From: CAZGRP01 sp964527995
GTDB taxonomy: Bacteria; Zhuqueibacterota; Zhuqueibacteria; Oceanimicrobiales; CAZGRP01
Assembly (NCBI GenBank): GCA_964527995.1
Contig: CAZGRP010000016.1
Location: 1 to 64,000 of the forward strand
DNA: 64,000 nucleotides
Reading direction: 5' to 3'
Under the pieces are notes generated by a model. That model was given only the letters and a program-made list of their open reading frames with translations. It made no database searches and was not told the origin of the DNA. Positions 1 to 8,263 of the stretch are shown one piece after another. Numbering within the stretch: position 1 is the stretch's first letter; each line of letters starts with the position of its first letter. The position numbers and the translations under genes were made by a program.

Positions 1-1064
1 TATCGGACTTCCAACATCCTATCCAGTGACCTTTTTGCGCGCAGGCGAATCTCTTCCGGAATCTCCACCACGTAGCGGGTGTGGCGTAACGCCTCCAGTG
101 TGTCTTCGAGGGTAATCTCATTCATGTGCGGGCAGCGGACACTGCACAGCCGCACCATCTCCTTGTCTGGATTTTCGGCGGCAATGTTGTCTCCCATACT
201 GCACTCGGTGAGAAGCAGATAGCGAGGCGCGTTGCTTTCCTGCACGTAGTGGATCATCGCTGAGGTGGAGCCGGAAAAGTCGGCTGCCTCGACCACCTCC
301 GGGCTGCATTCCGGATGGGCCAGGACGATGACGCCGGGGAACTGTTTGCGCACTGCCTCTATGTCGGCGACCGTGAACTTATCGTGAACCTCACAGCGGC
401 CATGCCAGGCGACCAGGGTCGACGCCTGGTGTGCCGTGGTTCCATTTCCGGGCGCATGGGCCTTGCTGGGGAAGATGATTTTCTTACCGGTTTCACGGGC
501 GACATTTTTTGCCAGATACTCATCCGGCAGGAAGATCACCGTATCGCTGTCGAGCGACTCGACCACGCGCGCGGCATTGCTGGAGGTGCAGCAGATGTCG
601 CACTCGGCTTTGACGTCGGCATAGGTGTTGATGTAGGTGACGATCGGCACACCCGGGAATTCCGCCCGCAGCCGGCGTACATCCTCGGCAGTGATGCTTT
701 CGGCCAGAGAACATCCGGCGTGCAGCGAGGGAATGAGGACGGTCTTGTCCGGGTTGAGAATCTTGGCGGTCTCAGCCATGAAACGGACACCGCAAAAGAT
801 GATCGGGTCGGCCTCGGTGCGCGCAGCGATGCGACTGAGTTCCAGCGAATCGCCTCGATAATCCGGCACGGAATGAAACAGCGCCGGTTCCATATAGTTG
901 TGGCCAAGGATGATGGCGCCGCGTTCTTCTTTGAGCCGGTTGATCTCGTAGGCCAGTTCGGCTTTATAGCGAATCTCGAAGTCTGGCATGATATGAGCCA
1001 GCTTCCGCCGCATCTCTGCGTACGTTTCTTCGAGGGTATGAGTCGTAAACTCGGTGGCGATCAT
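1..1064 (-). CDS. nadA: Quinolinate synthase NadA (3' end cut by window edge)
   Basis: Makes quinolinate from iminoaspartate and dihydroxyacetone phosphate in NAD synthesis, using an oxygen-sensitive [4Fe-4S] cluster. The minus strand is open from ATG at 1064 to the window edge, about 354 codons, so nearly the full family length (about 350) is present. Family landmarks read in order: GHNYMEPALFH near the N-terminus, a Cys in IIFCGVRFMAE, Cys residues in ECDICCTSSNA, the HPEC motif, LLTECSMGDN, and RCPHMNEITLE. The conserved Cys in the FCG, CDICC and RCPHMN segments are the expected cluster ligands. A purine-rich GAGCGAGGA lies just upstream of the ATG. The gene diverges from egtD, and no nadB or nadC is in view. 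The plus-strand frame covering this gene is an antisense shadow. Confidence 0.95.
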   Translation of the reverse strand, partial: MIATEFTTHTLEETYAEMRRKLAHIMPDFEIRYKAELAYEINRLKEERGAIILGHNYMEPALFHSVPDYRGDSLELSRIAARTEADPIIFCGVRFMAETAKILNPDKTVLIPSLHAGCSLAESITAEDVRRLRAEFPGVPIVTYINTYADVKAECDICCTSSNAARVVESLDSDTVIFLPDEYLAKNVARETGKKIIFPSKAHAPGNGTTAHQASTLVAWHGRCEVHDKFTVADIEAVRKQFPGVIVLAHPECSPEVVEAADFSGSTSAMIHYVQESNAPRYLLLTECSMGDNIAAENPDKEMVRLCSVRCPHMNEITLEDTLEALRHTRYVVEIPEEIRLRAKRSLDRMLEVR

Positions 1065-1136
1065 GATTCCTCGCTCGTTGGTAGGTACCAGGGATCAGAT
1101 ACCAGGTCTCAGGTTTCGCTTTTCCATCCTGTCGTG

Positions 1137-1165
1137 AATATACAAAACTTAGCCGTTCCTCGCAA
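1137..1165 (-). promoter_or_regulatory. Putative sigma-70-type promoter of nadA
   Basis: On the minus strand TTGCGA (1160-1165) is followed after exactly 17 bp by TATATT (1137-1142). The site lies 73-101 bases upstream of the nadA ATG. It is inferred from the spacing and the perfect A/T core of the -10 box only. Confidence 0.45.
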
Positions 1166-1207
1166 TCAACGATTTTGATACACCCGCCGGCGGGGTACAA
1201 AAAATGC

Positions 1208-1236
1208 TTGTGGTTCCAGGAAAATGATTGTATCTT
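1208..1236 (+). promoter_or_regulatory. Putative sigma-70-type promoter of the egtD operon
   Basis: TTGTGG (1208-1213), a 17-bp spacer and TATCTT (1231-1236). The predicted start of transcription is near 1243, leaving a leader of about 35 bases that contains the GGAGGAAGAGG ribosome site. The -10 box is the same as the one before the NHL gene at 9184 and close to the larA one (TACCTT). Confidence 0.5.
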
Positions 1237-1277
1237 GACCGCGATTTCACCCTTGCACGCAAGCATGGAGGAAGAGG

Positions 1278-2285
1278 TTGGAGGACCAAACTAGTGCCGT
1301 CGTATCCGAGCCACGTATCGAGTTACGTATCGCCGGCACGGATCGGGATGGCGCCACCTTCGCAGAGGACGTTCGGCGCGGGCTCGCCGCCACGCCGAAA
1401 GAGTTGCCGCCGAAGTACTTCTACGACGAGGTGGGCTCTCAACTGTTTGAGCAGATTTGTGCCCTGCCGGAGTATTATCTCACCCGCACCGAACGAGCGA
1501 TCCTCGCACAATACGCCGCCGAGATTGCCGCCGTAATGGATGCTGCGCCGGTCCTTGTGGAGCTGGGCAGCGGCAGCTCGTCTAAGACTCGCCTGCTGAT
1601 CGAGGCCTTCTTGAAGCGGCACGGGGTGCTGCACTACGTGCCCGTGGACCTGTCGCCGAGCATCTTGGAGGAGAGCGTCCGCTCTCTGGCCGAGGACTAC
1701 CCGGCGTTGCGAATCACTGCGCACGTGGCGGAGTATTTTACGGCCCTGCGCGCGCTTACCGAAGAGGAGTGGAGCCCGAAGCTGATCATCTTCCTCGGCT
1801 CCAATATCGGCAACTTTGGCCCTGGCGAAGCCGAGGAGTTCCTGGCCACGGTGCGGAATACGATGACGGAAAGTGACCGTATGCTGGTCGGCATCGACCT
1901 CATCAAGGAGCGTGAGGTTCTACAGGCGGCCTATGATGATCGTCAGGGCATCACCGCCCGGTTCAACCTCAACGTGCTGGCGCGAATCAACCGCGAGCTC
2001 GGTGGCCATTTTGACCTGAACAAATTTCGCCACCTGGCCTTGTTCAACGAAGAGCACAGCCGCATGGAGATCTACCTGGAGAGCAGGGTGGCACACAGCG
2101 TCAGGATCGATGCCATCGATCTGGTTGCCGATTTCGCCGGCGGCGAAAGGATCCACACAGAGGATTCGCACAAGTTTTCAGCGGAGCAGATCAACGCCCT
2201 GGCCTCCAATGCCGGTCTCAGCGTCGAGCGGGCCTGGTACGACGATCGTCACTGGTTCGGAGTACATTTGCTCAAGCGCTCCTGA
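1278..2285 (+). CDS. egtD: L-histidine N-alpha-methyltransferase EgtD
   Basis: Predicted to trimethylate histidine with SAM to give hercynine, the betaine precursor of ergothioneine. The 335 residues match the EgtD length. The protein shows the N-terminal KYFYDEVGSQLFEQI block, the PEYYLTRTERAIL segment, the SAM-binding ELGSGSSSKT loop, FLGSNIGNF, a MEIYLES strand and the IHTEDSHKF segment. That last segment keeps the Glu-x-Ser pair known to contact histidine in mycobacterial EgtD. The start is TTG at 1278, chosen because GGAGGAAGAGG directly precedes it; the nearby ATG at 1265 is out of frame. The stop overlaps the next ATG by one base (TGATG), so it is translationally coupled to the ABC transporter. 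No EgtB, EgtC or EanB rhodanese is in the window, so the final product (hercynine or ergothioneine) is not decided here. Confidence 0.9.
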   Translation: MEDQTSAVVSEPRIELRIAGTDRDGATFAEDVRRGLAATPKELPPKYFYDEVGSQLFEQICALPEYYLTRTERAILAQYAAEIAAVMDAAPVLVELGSGSSSKTRLLIEAFLKRHGVLHYVPVDLSPSILEESVRSLAEDYPALRITAHVAEYFTALRALTEEEWSPKLIIFLGSNIGNFGPGEAEEFLATVRNTMTESDRMLVGIDLIKEREVLQAAYDDRQGITARFNLNVLARINRELGGHFDLNKFRHLALFNEEHSRMEIYLESRVAHSVRIDAIDLVADFAGGERIHTEDSHKFSAEQINALASNAGLSVERAWYDDRHWFGVHLLKRS

Positions 2286-3043
2286 TGGCCAACGAGATCG
2301 TTCTTGAAGGGGTCTGGAAAGCCTACCCCGGCTGCACGGCCCTTGCCGATGTCGATCTGACCCTCCCGGGTGATCGCACGACGGCCATCGTCGGCCCCAG
2401 CGGCAGCGGCAAGTCCACACTCCTGCAGCTCATCAACGGGCTGGTGCGGCCCGACCGCGGCCATGTGCGAATCGATGGGCAGCTCATCGATTACGACCAC
2501 CTGCCTGAGTTGCGCCGCAGTATCGGATACGCCGTCCAGGGAACAGGTCTCTTTCCGCACCTCACCGTGATGCAGAATATCACCCTGCTGGCCAAGCTGA
2601 GCGGCTGGGAGCGTCTGCGAATTCGCGCCCGAGCCGAGGAGCTGATGCGCCTGGTGGACCTGCCGCTCGCCTTTGCCGAACGGTATCCGCATGAGCTGAG
2701 CGGCGGCGAGCAGCAACGCGTCGGCCTGTGCCGGGCGATGATGCTCAACCCGAAGATCTTCTTGCTCGACGAACCCTTCGGTGCCCTCGATTCCATCACT
2801 CGCAGCGAAATCCATGAGGAATTCCTCAAGCTGCAGCAGCTCGAGCCGCGCACCATCGTCCTGGTCACCCACGACCTGCGTGAGGCCCTGAAGCTGGCGC
2901 AGCATCTGGTCATCCTGCGCCGAGGCAGAGTGGTGCAGACCGGCCGGTGCGATCATGTGGTGCGCCATCCTGCCAGCGAGTTTGTCAGCTATCTTTTCCA
3001 GTCGCAGGTGTTCGAAACTCCCTACGCCCAAATCTCCCCATGA
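2285..3043 (+). CDS. ABC transporter ATPase, betaine/ergothioneine-type importer (OpuC/EgtU-like)
   Basis: Energises import by the membrane protein encoded next. It has Walker A GPSGSGKST (residues 37-45), the Q-loop near Gln85, signature LSGGEQQR (138-145), Walker B IFLLDEP (158-164) and the H-loop His196 in VTHDLREAL. These features and the start of the protein fit the quaternary-amine uptake subfamily. At 252 residues it lacks the C-terminal CBS pair of ProV/OpuAA (about 400 residues), so ionic-strength sensing through CBS domains is not expected. The ATG overlaps the egtD stop, and its own stop overlaps the next start (ATGA). Coupling to egtD suggests a hercynine, ergothioneine or histidine-betaine substrate; glycine betaine or choline remains possible. 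Confidence 0.92.
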   Translation: MANEIVLEGVWKAYPGCTALADVDLTLPGDRTTAIVGPSGSGKSTLLQLINGLVRPDRGHVRIDGQLIDYDHLPELRRSIGYAVQGTGLFPHLTVMQNITLLAKLSGWERLRIRARAEELMRLVDLPLAFAERYPHELSGGEQQRVGLCRAMMLNPKIFLLDEPFGALDSITRSEIHEEFLKLQQLEPRTIVLVTHDLREALKLAQHLVILRRGRVVQTGRCDHVVRHPASEFVSYLFQSQVFETPYAQISP

Positions 3044-4539
3044 AACACGCGGTCCGCCTTTCGCTCGTCCTGGCCACACTCGAAGTCACAGGGTTGTTCA
3101 GCCAGAGGCTGATCGCAGCTCCTGTGGTCGTCGCATCCAAGCATTTCAACGAGGGATACATCCTGGCCGAGATCATTGCCCAGCTTCTCGAAGACCGTGG
3201 GTTTTCCGTCGAGCGGCGGTTCGGTCTCGGCGGCACCATGGTGTGCTATCGGGCCCTGGTGAACGGCGAAGTCGATGTATACCCGGAGTATTCCGGCACC
3301 ATCGAACAGGCCATCCTGAAGTTGAAGCAGCATCCGGACTACAATGAACTGCAACGTATCTTGCGCCGTAAACACGGCTTGATTCTGCTCGAATCCTTCG
3401 GATTCAACAACACCTATGCCCTGGCGGTGCGCCGGGACCTTGCCGCACGCCTGGGGCTGCGGACGATCGCTGACTTGATGAAGCACCCGGGACTGCGGTT
3501 TGGCCTGAGCCACGAGTTCCTCCACCGGCAGGATGGCTGGCCGGGTCTGGCTGGCATGTACGGCCTGGCTGTACGCCCGCTGGGGATCGAACACGGGCTC
3601 ATCTACCAGGCCATCGCTGAAGGCAAGGTGGACGTGATCGACGTCTACTCCACCGACGCCGAGATCGAGCGCTACGATCTGGTCCTCCTGGAGGACAACC
3701 GCAGCTACTTCCCAACCTATCTGGCGGCGCCCTTGTTGCGAGAAGACCTTGATCCGCGCATAGCGGTCGTCCTCACGGAACTTGCCGACACGATCGACGA
3801 GGCCGAAATGCGGCGGCTGAACGCCGGCGTCTCCATCGACAAAAAGAGCTTCGCGGAAGTGGCCCGCATGTTCCTTCTCGACCGTGGTCTTTTGCGCCGC
3901 AATCACGCGGTGGCAGTCGATCATCCGTGGAAACTGCTGGCACACCGGGCCCTCGTTCACATCGAGCTGACCGTGGTGGCCGTGCTTGCTGGCATGGCCA
4001 TCGCCATACCGTTCGGCATGCTGATCTACCGCGTGCCACCCTTGTCGCGACCCGTGCTCTATATCACCGGTTTGCTACAGACGATCCCATCGATCGCCCT
4101 GCTGGCGTTCATGATACCGCTCTTCGGGATTGGCGTGCGGCCGGCCATTGTGGCGCTCTTCCTTTATGCCCTGCTGCCGATTCTGCGCAATACCTATGCG
4201 GCGCTGCAGTCGATCGATCCGGTGTTGAAGAAGGTGGCGGTGGGTATGGGGCTGACATCCTGGCAGCGCCTGCGGCGTATCGAGCTGCCGCTGGCCATGC
4301 CGACGATCCTGGCCGGAGTACGCACGGCAACCGTGATCAACATCGGCACGGCGACGCTGGCGGCCTTTATCGGCGCCGGCGGCCTCGGCGAGCCCATCGT
4401 CACCGGGCTGGCGCTGAACGATACGTCGCTGATCCTGCAGGGAGCGGTGCCGGCCGCCTTGCTGGCAATCGCTGCGGAACTGCTCTTTGAAGGGCTGGAA
4501 AGGGCGCTGGTCCCGAAACATCTGTTGTCAAAGGGGTGA
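3040..4539 (+). CDS. Fused substrate-binding protein and permease of a quaternary-amine ABC importer
   Basis: A single 499-residue chain. After a hydrophobic N-terminal segment (about residues 5-26) comes an OpuAC-type binding domain (about 28-290: VVASKHFNEGYILAEIIAQL, VDVYPEYSGT, the VDVIDVYSTDAEI segment). A BPD-type permease follows (about 303-495) with several membrane helices and an EAA-like loop around AVGMGLTSWQRLRRIELP. The start is ATG at 3040, overlapping the ATPase stop by four bases; a longer upstream reading would overlap the ATPase gene by about 100 bases and has no ribosome site. In characterised EgtU importers the permease is N-terminal and the binding domain C-terminal; here the order is reversed. 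The last gene of the coupled trio egtD-ATPase-permease. Substrate is inferred, not shown. Confidence 0.9.
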   Translation: MKHAVRLSLVLATLEVTGLFSQRLIAAPVVVASKHFNEGYILAEIIAQLLEDRGFSVERRFGLGGTMVCYRALVNGEVDVYPEYSGTIEQAILKLKQHPDYNELQRILRRKHGLILLESFGFNNTYALAVRRDLAARLGLRTIADLMKHPGLRFGLSHEFLHRQDGWPGLAGMYGLAVRPLGIEHGLIYQAIAEGKVDVIDVYSTDAEIERYDLVLLEDNRSYFPTYLAAPLLREDLDPRIAVVLTELADTIDEAEMRRLNAGVSIDKKSFAEVARMFLLDRGLLRRNHAVAVDHPWKLLAHRALVHIELTVVAVLAGMAIAIPFGMLIYRVPPLSRPVLYITGLLQTIPSIALLAFMIPLFGIGVRPAIVALFLYALLPILRNTYAALQSIDPVLKKVAVGMGLTSWQRLRRIELPLAMPTILAGVRTATVINIGTATLAAFIGAGGLGEPIVTGLALNDTSLILQGAVPAALLAIAAELLFEGLERALVPKHLLSKG

Positions 4540-4616
4540 GCCGAAGGGTCAGGCCAAGGCCGCCGGTTCTGTCAAATCCAACAAGTTGCTCGTGCTGAAA
4601 CAAGGAGTGCTGGTCC

Positions 4617-5768
4617 ATGTTCAAACATCTGGAAACCAAACTGATCCATGCCGGTGAGCCGGACCCGCGCATCGGCGGAGCCGTCAGTATGCCCATTTTT
4701 CAGTCGGCCATGTTCGAATACGCCGGCGAGCAAAGCTACCACGACCTCAGGTACATCCGCCTGAACAACACCCCGAACCACACAGCTCTGCACCAGAAGC
4801 TGTCGGCGCTGGAGAATGCCGAGGCGGCACTGGTGGCGGCCAGTGGCATGGCCGCCATCTCCACCGCTCTGCTGACCGTGCTGTCGACGGGCGACCACCT
4901 GCTGGTGCAGGACACGCTCTACGGCGGCACGCATGGATTGATCACGAGAGAATTCCCGGCCTTCGGCATCTCTTTTGATTTTATCGACGCCGATGACCCG
5001 GAGTCGTGGAAGGGCAAGCTGAAGCCAAAGACGAGGGCCATCTACGTGGAAACCATGACCAATCCGTTGCTCCAGGTAGGCGACCTTCGGGCTGTGGTGG
5101 CCTTTGCCAAGGAGCACGGGCTGGTCTCTATGATCGACAACACCTTCGCCAGCCCGGTGAACTTCCGGCCGCCGGAATGGGGGTTCGACCTGTCGCTGCA
5201 CAGTTGCACCAAATACCTCAACGGTCATTCCGACATCGTCGCCGGAGCCGTCATCGGTCGGGCTGATCTGGTCGAGGAGATCACCCACCGGCTGAATCAT
5301 CTCGGTGGTTCGCTCGATCCGCATGCCTGCTTTCTGTTGCATCGCGGCATCAAGACCCTTGCCGTGCGCATGAGGCAGCACAACGAGAGTGCTCTGCGGA
5401 TAGCGCACTTTCTCGAACGGCATCCCGCGGTCGCCAGGGTCAACTATCCGGGGTTGGAAAGCCACCCCAGGTTCCAGCGCGCTCGGGAGCTGTTCGACGG
5501 CTTCAGCGGCATGCTCAGCTTCGAGCTGAAGGGAGGTCTGCAGGCGGCGGAGGAGTTCATGCGGCGCACGACCCTGCCGGTAATTGCGCCCAGCCTCGGC
5601 GGCGTCGAAACGCTGATCACCCTGCCGGCAACGACCTCGCATGCTGGCATGGCGCCGGAAGAGCGCCGGCGGCTGGGAATCTCTGACAGCCTGATCCGTG
5701 TGTCGGTGGGGATCGAGGCGGCAGACGACATCATCGAGGATTTCGATCGCGCTTTGTCTTCATCATAA
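4617..5768 (+). CDS. Cys/Met-metabolism PLP enzyme (cystathionine gamma-synthase/lyase or methionine gamma-lyase type)
   Basis: A 383-residue member of the transsulfuration PLP family. It acts by gamma-elimination or gamma-replacement on cystathionine, homoserine esters or methionine. Visible landmarks are ASGMAAIST, the DTLYGGT segment, the PLP-ring Asp174 in MIDNTFASP and the Schiff-base Lys199 in HSCTKYLNGHSD. An AAGGAG site lies before ATG 4617. It starts 77 bases after the importer gene on the same strand and may belong to the egtD operon. That is notable because ergothioneine synthesis can end with a PLP C-S lyase (EgtE), but EgtE is from another PLP family, so a direct role is speculation. 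The exact reaction cannot be fixed from sequence. A second, divergent member of the family is at 57771-59087. Confidence 0.9.
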   Translation: MFKHLETKLIHAGEPDPRIGGAVSMPIFQSAMFEYAGEQSYHDLRYIRLNNTPNHTALHQKLSALENAEAALVAASGMAAISTALLTVLSTGDHLLVQDTLYGGTHGLITREFPAFGISFDFIDADDPESWKGKLKPKTRAIYVETMTNPLLQVGDLRAVVAFAKEHGLVSMIDNTFASPVNFRPPEWGFDLSLHSCTKYLNGHSDIVAGAVIGRADLVEEITHRLNHLGGSLDPHACFLLHRGIKTLAVRMRQHNESALRIAHFLERHPAVARVNYPGLESHPRFQRARELFDGFSGMLSFELKGGLQAAEEFMRRTTLPVIAPSLGGVETLITLPATTSHAGMAPEERRRLGISDSLIRVSVGIEAADDIIEDFDRALSSS

Positions 5769-6106
5769 CTCTGGCTCCGCGATCGGAACGGTCCATTGCC
5801 TCCGAAAGTCGGAGGGTGGGCTTGGGAGGTTTGTCTGTGGCAGCGAGGTCGGTTTGTGGATTGATGGATTCATGGGTCGGTGGAGTTTTGGATTACTGGA
5901 TTGCTGGATCACTGAAGGGAAAGGATCTGTCGAGCCATGAAGATCCGTTGCACCGGAACGTGTGACCAATGACTGCAACACTCCGCCAATCCATGCTCCA
6001 CAAATTCATCGATCCAACCCTCCAGCGATCCGGCCTTTCACTACTCTACGAAGAACAATAGGACGTGCCGGTTCGAGATTGAATTCGCAAGACAAGGAGA
6101 TACCCG
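5769..6106. other. Intergenic stretch without a recognisable gene
   Basis: 338 bases. It contains a low-complexity patch of GGATTG/TGGATT words (about 5857-5915) and, further on, the loosely complementary AATCCATG and ATCGATCCAACC words (about 5988-6022), so the RNA could fold on itself. No clear terminator T-run or promoter seen. The ribosome site of the following gene (CAAGGAGATA) lies at its right end. Confidence 0.5.
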
Positions 6107-7681
6107 TTGCCAAGCTTTGACCCGATTCTCTTGGAGATCTTCCGAAACCTTTTCTACGCTGTAGCCGAGGAGATGGGAGTGACCCTCTGCCGCACCGCTT
6201 TTTCTCCCAATATCAAGGAGCGGCGCGACTTCTCTTGCGCCGTTTTCGATGGTGACGGGCATATGGTGGCACAGGGGGAACACATGCCCGTGCACCTCGG
6301 GTCGATGCCGCTTTCGGTGGAGAGCGCGGTGCGCAACGTTCCGATGGCGAAAGGCGACATGGTGGTCCTCAACGACCCGTATCGTGGCGGCACTCATCTT
6401 CCCGACATCACCCTGGTGGCTCCGGTGTTCCACGGGAACAGTCGGCGGCCGCTTTTCTACGTTGCCAACCGGGCCCACCACGCCGATGTCGGTGGCATGA
6501 CGCCGGGTTCGATGCCGCTGTCGACGAGCGTCTTCCAGGAAGGGGTCCGCATCCCGCCGCTGAAGCTGGTGGAGGCTGGAAAGGTGAACCGGCAGATCCT
6601 GGACTTCATTCTGGCAAACGTGCGCACCCCCGAAGAACGCGACGGCGACCTGTCGGCGCAGATCGCCGCCCTGCGAACCGGCGAGCGCCGGCTTCTGGAG
6701 ATGGCCGGCAAATACGGCGTGGCCACGATCCGCCGGTATATGCGCGAGTTGCAGGACTATGCCGAGCGCATGACACGAGCGGCGATTGCGGCCATGCCCA
6801 ACGGCACATATCGTTTCGAGGACGTGATGGATGACGACGGCGTCGATCCGGGAGAGGTGCCGATTCGGGTGGCGATCACCATTGCCGGAGACCAGGCGAT
6901 CGTGGATTTTACAGGGTCAGCGGCCCAGGTGCGCGGCTGTGTGAACGCGGTTTTCGCCATCACCTACTCCGCGACATTCTACGTTTTTCGTTGCGTCGTA
7001 GATGTCCCCATCCCCTCGAACTATGGCGGCCAGAAGCCGTTGCAGGTGATTGCGCCGGAGGGTACGGTTGTGAACGCGAGCTTCCCGGCCGCAGTCGCGG
7101 GCGGCAATGTCGAGACCAGCCAGCGCATCGTGGATGTGCTGCTTGGTGCCCTGGCACAGGCCGTCCCCGATCGTATCCCGGCGGCGAGCAGCGGCACCAT
7201 GAACAATCTCACCATCGGCGGCGTCGATCCGCGGAGCGGCGAACCGTTCGCCTATTACGAGACCATTGCGGGTGGAATGGGGGCACGGCCGGGTGCACCT
7301 GGAATCAGCGGCATCCACACCCACATGACCAACACGATGAACACGCCGATCGAAGCGCTGGAGCATGCCTACCCCATGCGCGTTCTGCGCTACCATTTTC
7401 GCCGAGGCTCTGGAGGCGCCGGCCGCTATCGTGGCGGAGACGGACTACGACGCGACATCCAGGTTCTTGTGCCCGCCGAAGCAACCATCCTCTCTGAGCG
7501 CCGCCGGTCGCGACCGTATGGGCTTGCCGGCGGCGAGCCCGGGCAGTGCGGTGAAAACGTGCTTCTACACAAGGGGTGCGAGGAAAGGCCGCCCGGAAAA
7601 GTGCGCCTGCACCTGGAACCAGGCGACGTGTTGAGTATCCGCACCCCCGGCGGAGGCGGCTGGGGGAAGGCTGAGGGCTGA
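6107..7681 (+). CDS. Hydantoinase B/oxoprolinase family protein (HyuB)
   Basis: Resembles the B subunit of ATP-dependent N-methylhydantoinase/oxoprolinase and of acetone/acetophenone carboxylases. 524 residues is a normal HyuB length. Typical blocks are present: an N-terminal FRNLFYAVAEEMG and FSPNIKERRDFSCA, VLNDPYRGGTHLPDITL, VANRAHHADVGG, NYGGQKPLQV, SSGTMNNLTIGG, and a C-terminal GGEPGQ near GDVLSIRTPGGGGWG. The TTG at 6107 is chosen because AAGGAGATA sits five to ten bases upstream. HyuB normally works as a complex with an ATP-binding HyuA encoded next to it. None is found here: the neighbours are a PLP enzyme and a HAD phosphatase. Either HyuA is elsewhere or this acts alone. The substrate is unknown. 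Confidence 0.9.
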   Translation: MPSFDPILLEIFRNLFYAVAEEMGVTLCRTAFSPNIKERRDFSCAVFDGDGHMVAQGEHMPVHLGSMPLSVESAVRNVPMAKGDMVVLNDPYRGGTHLPDITLVAPVFHGNSRRPLFYVANRAHHADVGGMTPGSMPLSTSVFQEGVRIPPLKLVEAGKVNRQILDFILANVRTPEERDGDLSAQIAALRTGERRLLEMAGKYGVATIRRYMRELQDYAERMTRAAIAAMPNGTYRFEDVMDDDGVDPGEVPIRVAITIAGDQAIVDFTGSAAQVRGCVNAVFAITYSATFYVFRCVVDVPIPSNYGGQKPLQVIAPEGTVVNASFPAAVAGGNVETSQRIVDVLLGALAQAVPDRIPAASSGTMNNLTIGGVDPRSGEPFAYYETIAGGMGARPGAPGISGIHTHMTNTMNTPIEALEHAYPMRVLRYHFRRGSGGAGRYRGGDGLRRDIQVLVPAEATILSERRRSRPYGLAGGEPGQCGENVLLHKGCEERPPGKVRLHLEPGDVLSIRTPGGGGWGKAEG

Positions 7682-8263
7682 GGGAAGATGGTTGATGGAC
7701 GATGAAGGATGCGGTTGCACCGAACCCTCGGGATTTGGATTCTGGGCTGCGGATCTCGGATTTCGGTGAGGAGTCTGCGATTCTATCGCAGTGGATCTTT
7801 GGTCCAACGGACAAAGGCAGCCAACGGACTGCACGAGCGCGAGATCTCTGCCGACCAACTTTGCTCCGACATGCTGGTCAATGGCAGGATGGAGGCCTGT
7901 GCTTGAATCGATCCCGAAATTCCCAATCGCAGTTTCCAGCTTGTTGCGGCTTCTGCGGTCGGCCCCGTACCGACTTTAGCTCTGAGCCCGGGAGTTCATT
8001 CGCGGGCGATGGCTGGCTTGGGAGCCGCGTATGGACGCGAATGCACGCGAATTGTGTGCTGCGGGTCGGTTCGATTGGTAAAGAGACAGACCAGCGATGG
8101 CAGCCCAGTTCCAATTTCCAAGACCGCCTAAAGTCCCCCTTCGAAGGGGGAGTTAGGGGGATGTCAGGGGGATGGAAGATGGCTTGGAACGCCGCCTGCA
8201 GGCGGTAGCGGGCGTTTTCAATTTGGGATGTCGGATTTCGGATTGCAGCGGAGCGAGGCACGA
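7682..8263. other. Non-coding stretch rich in dispersed-repeat fragments
   Basis: 582 bases with no convincing gene; the open frames present have no ribosome site or family resemblance. It holds two separated copies of a GGATTTCGG/TCGGATTTCGG-type word (about 7768-7780 and 8230-8245) and a perfect palindromic element at 8135-8150. This is the pattern of decayed dispersed repeats. Confidence 0.55.
8127..8157. repeat. Palindromic dispersed-repeat element
   Basis: A perfect 16-bp palindrome CCCCCTTCGAAGGGGG at 8135-8150, flanked by CCTAA (8127-8131) and its complement TTAGG (8153-8157). A similar G-rich word, AGGGGGATG, repeats just to the right (8154-8175). Elements of this look occur as dispersed intergenic repeats in many bacterial genomes. 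Only one copy is in this window. Confidence 0.55.

Noticed and set aside
315..1178. A 287-codon plus-strand frame opposite nadA
   Set aside because: nadA is unmistakable on the other strand; the plus-strand translation has no features.
2947..3039. An upstream extension of the binding-protein/permease gene
   Set aside because: It would overlap the ATPase by about 100 bases; ATG 3040 with ATGA overlap is the normal coupling arrangement.
4572..5642. A 356-codon minus-strand frame opposite the first PLP enzyme
   Set aside because: Antisense shadow with no motif or ribosome site.
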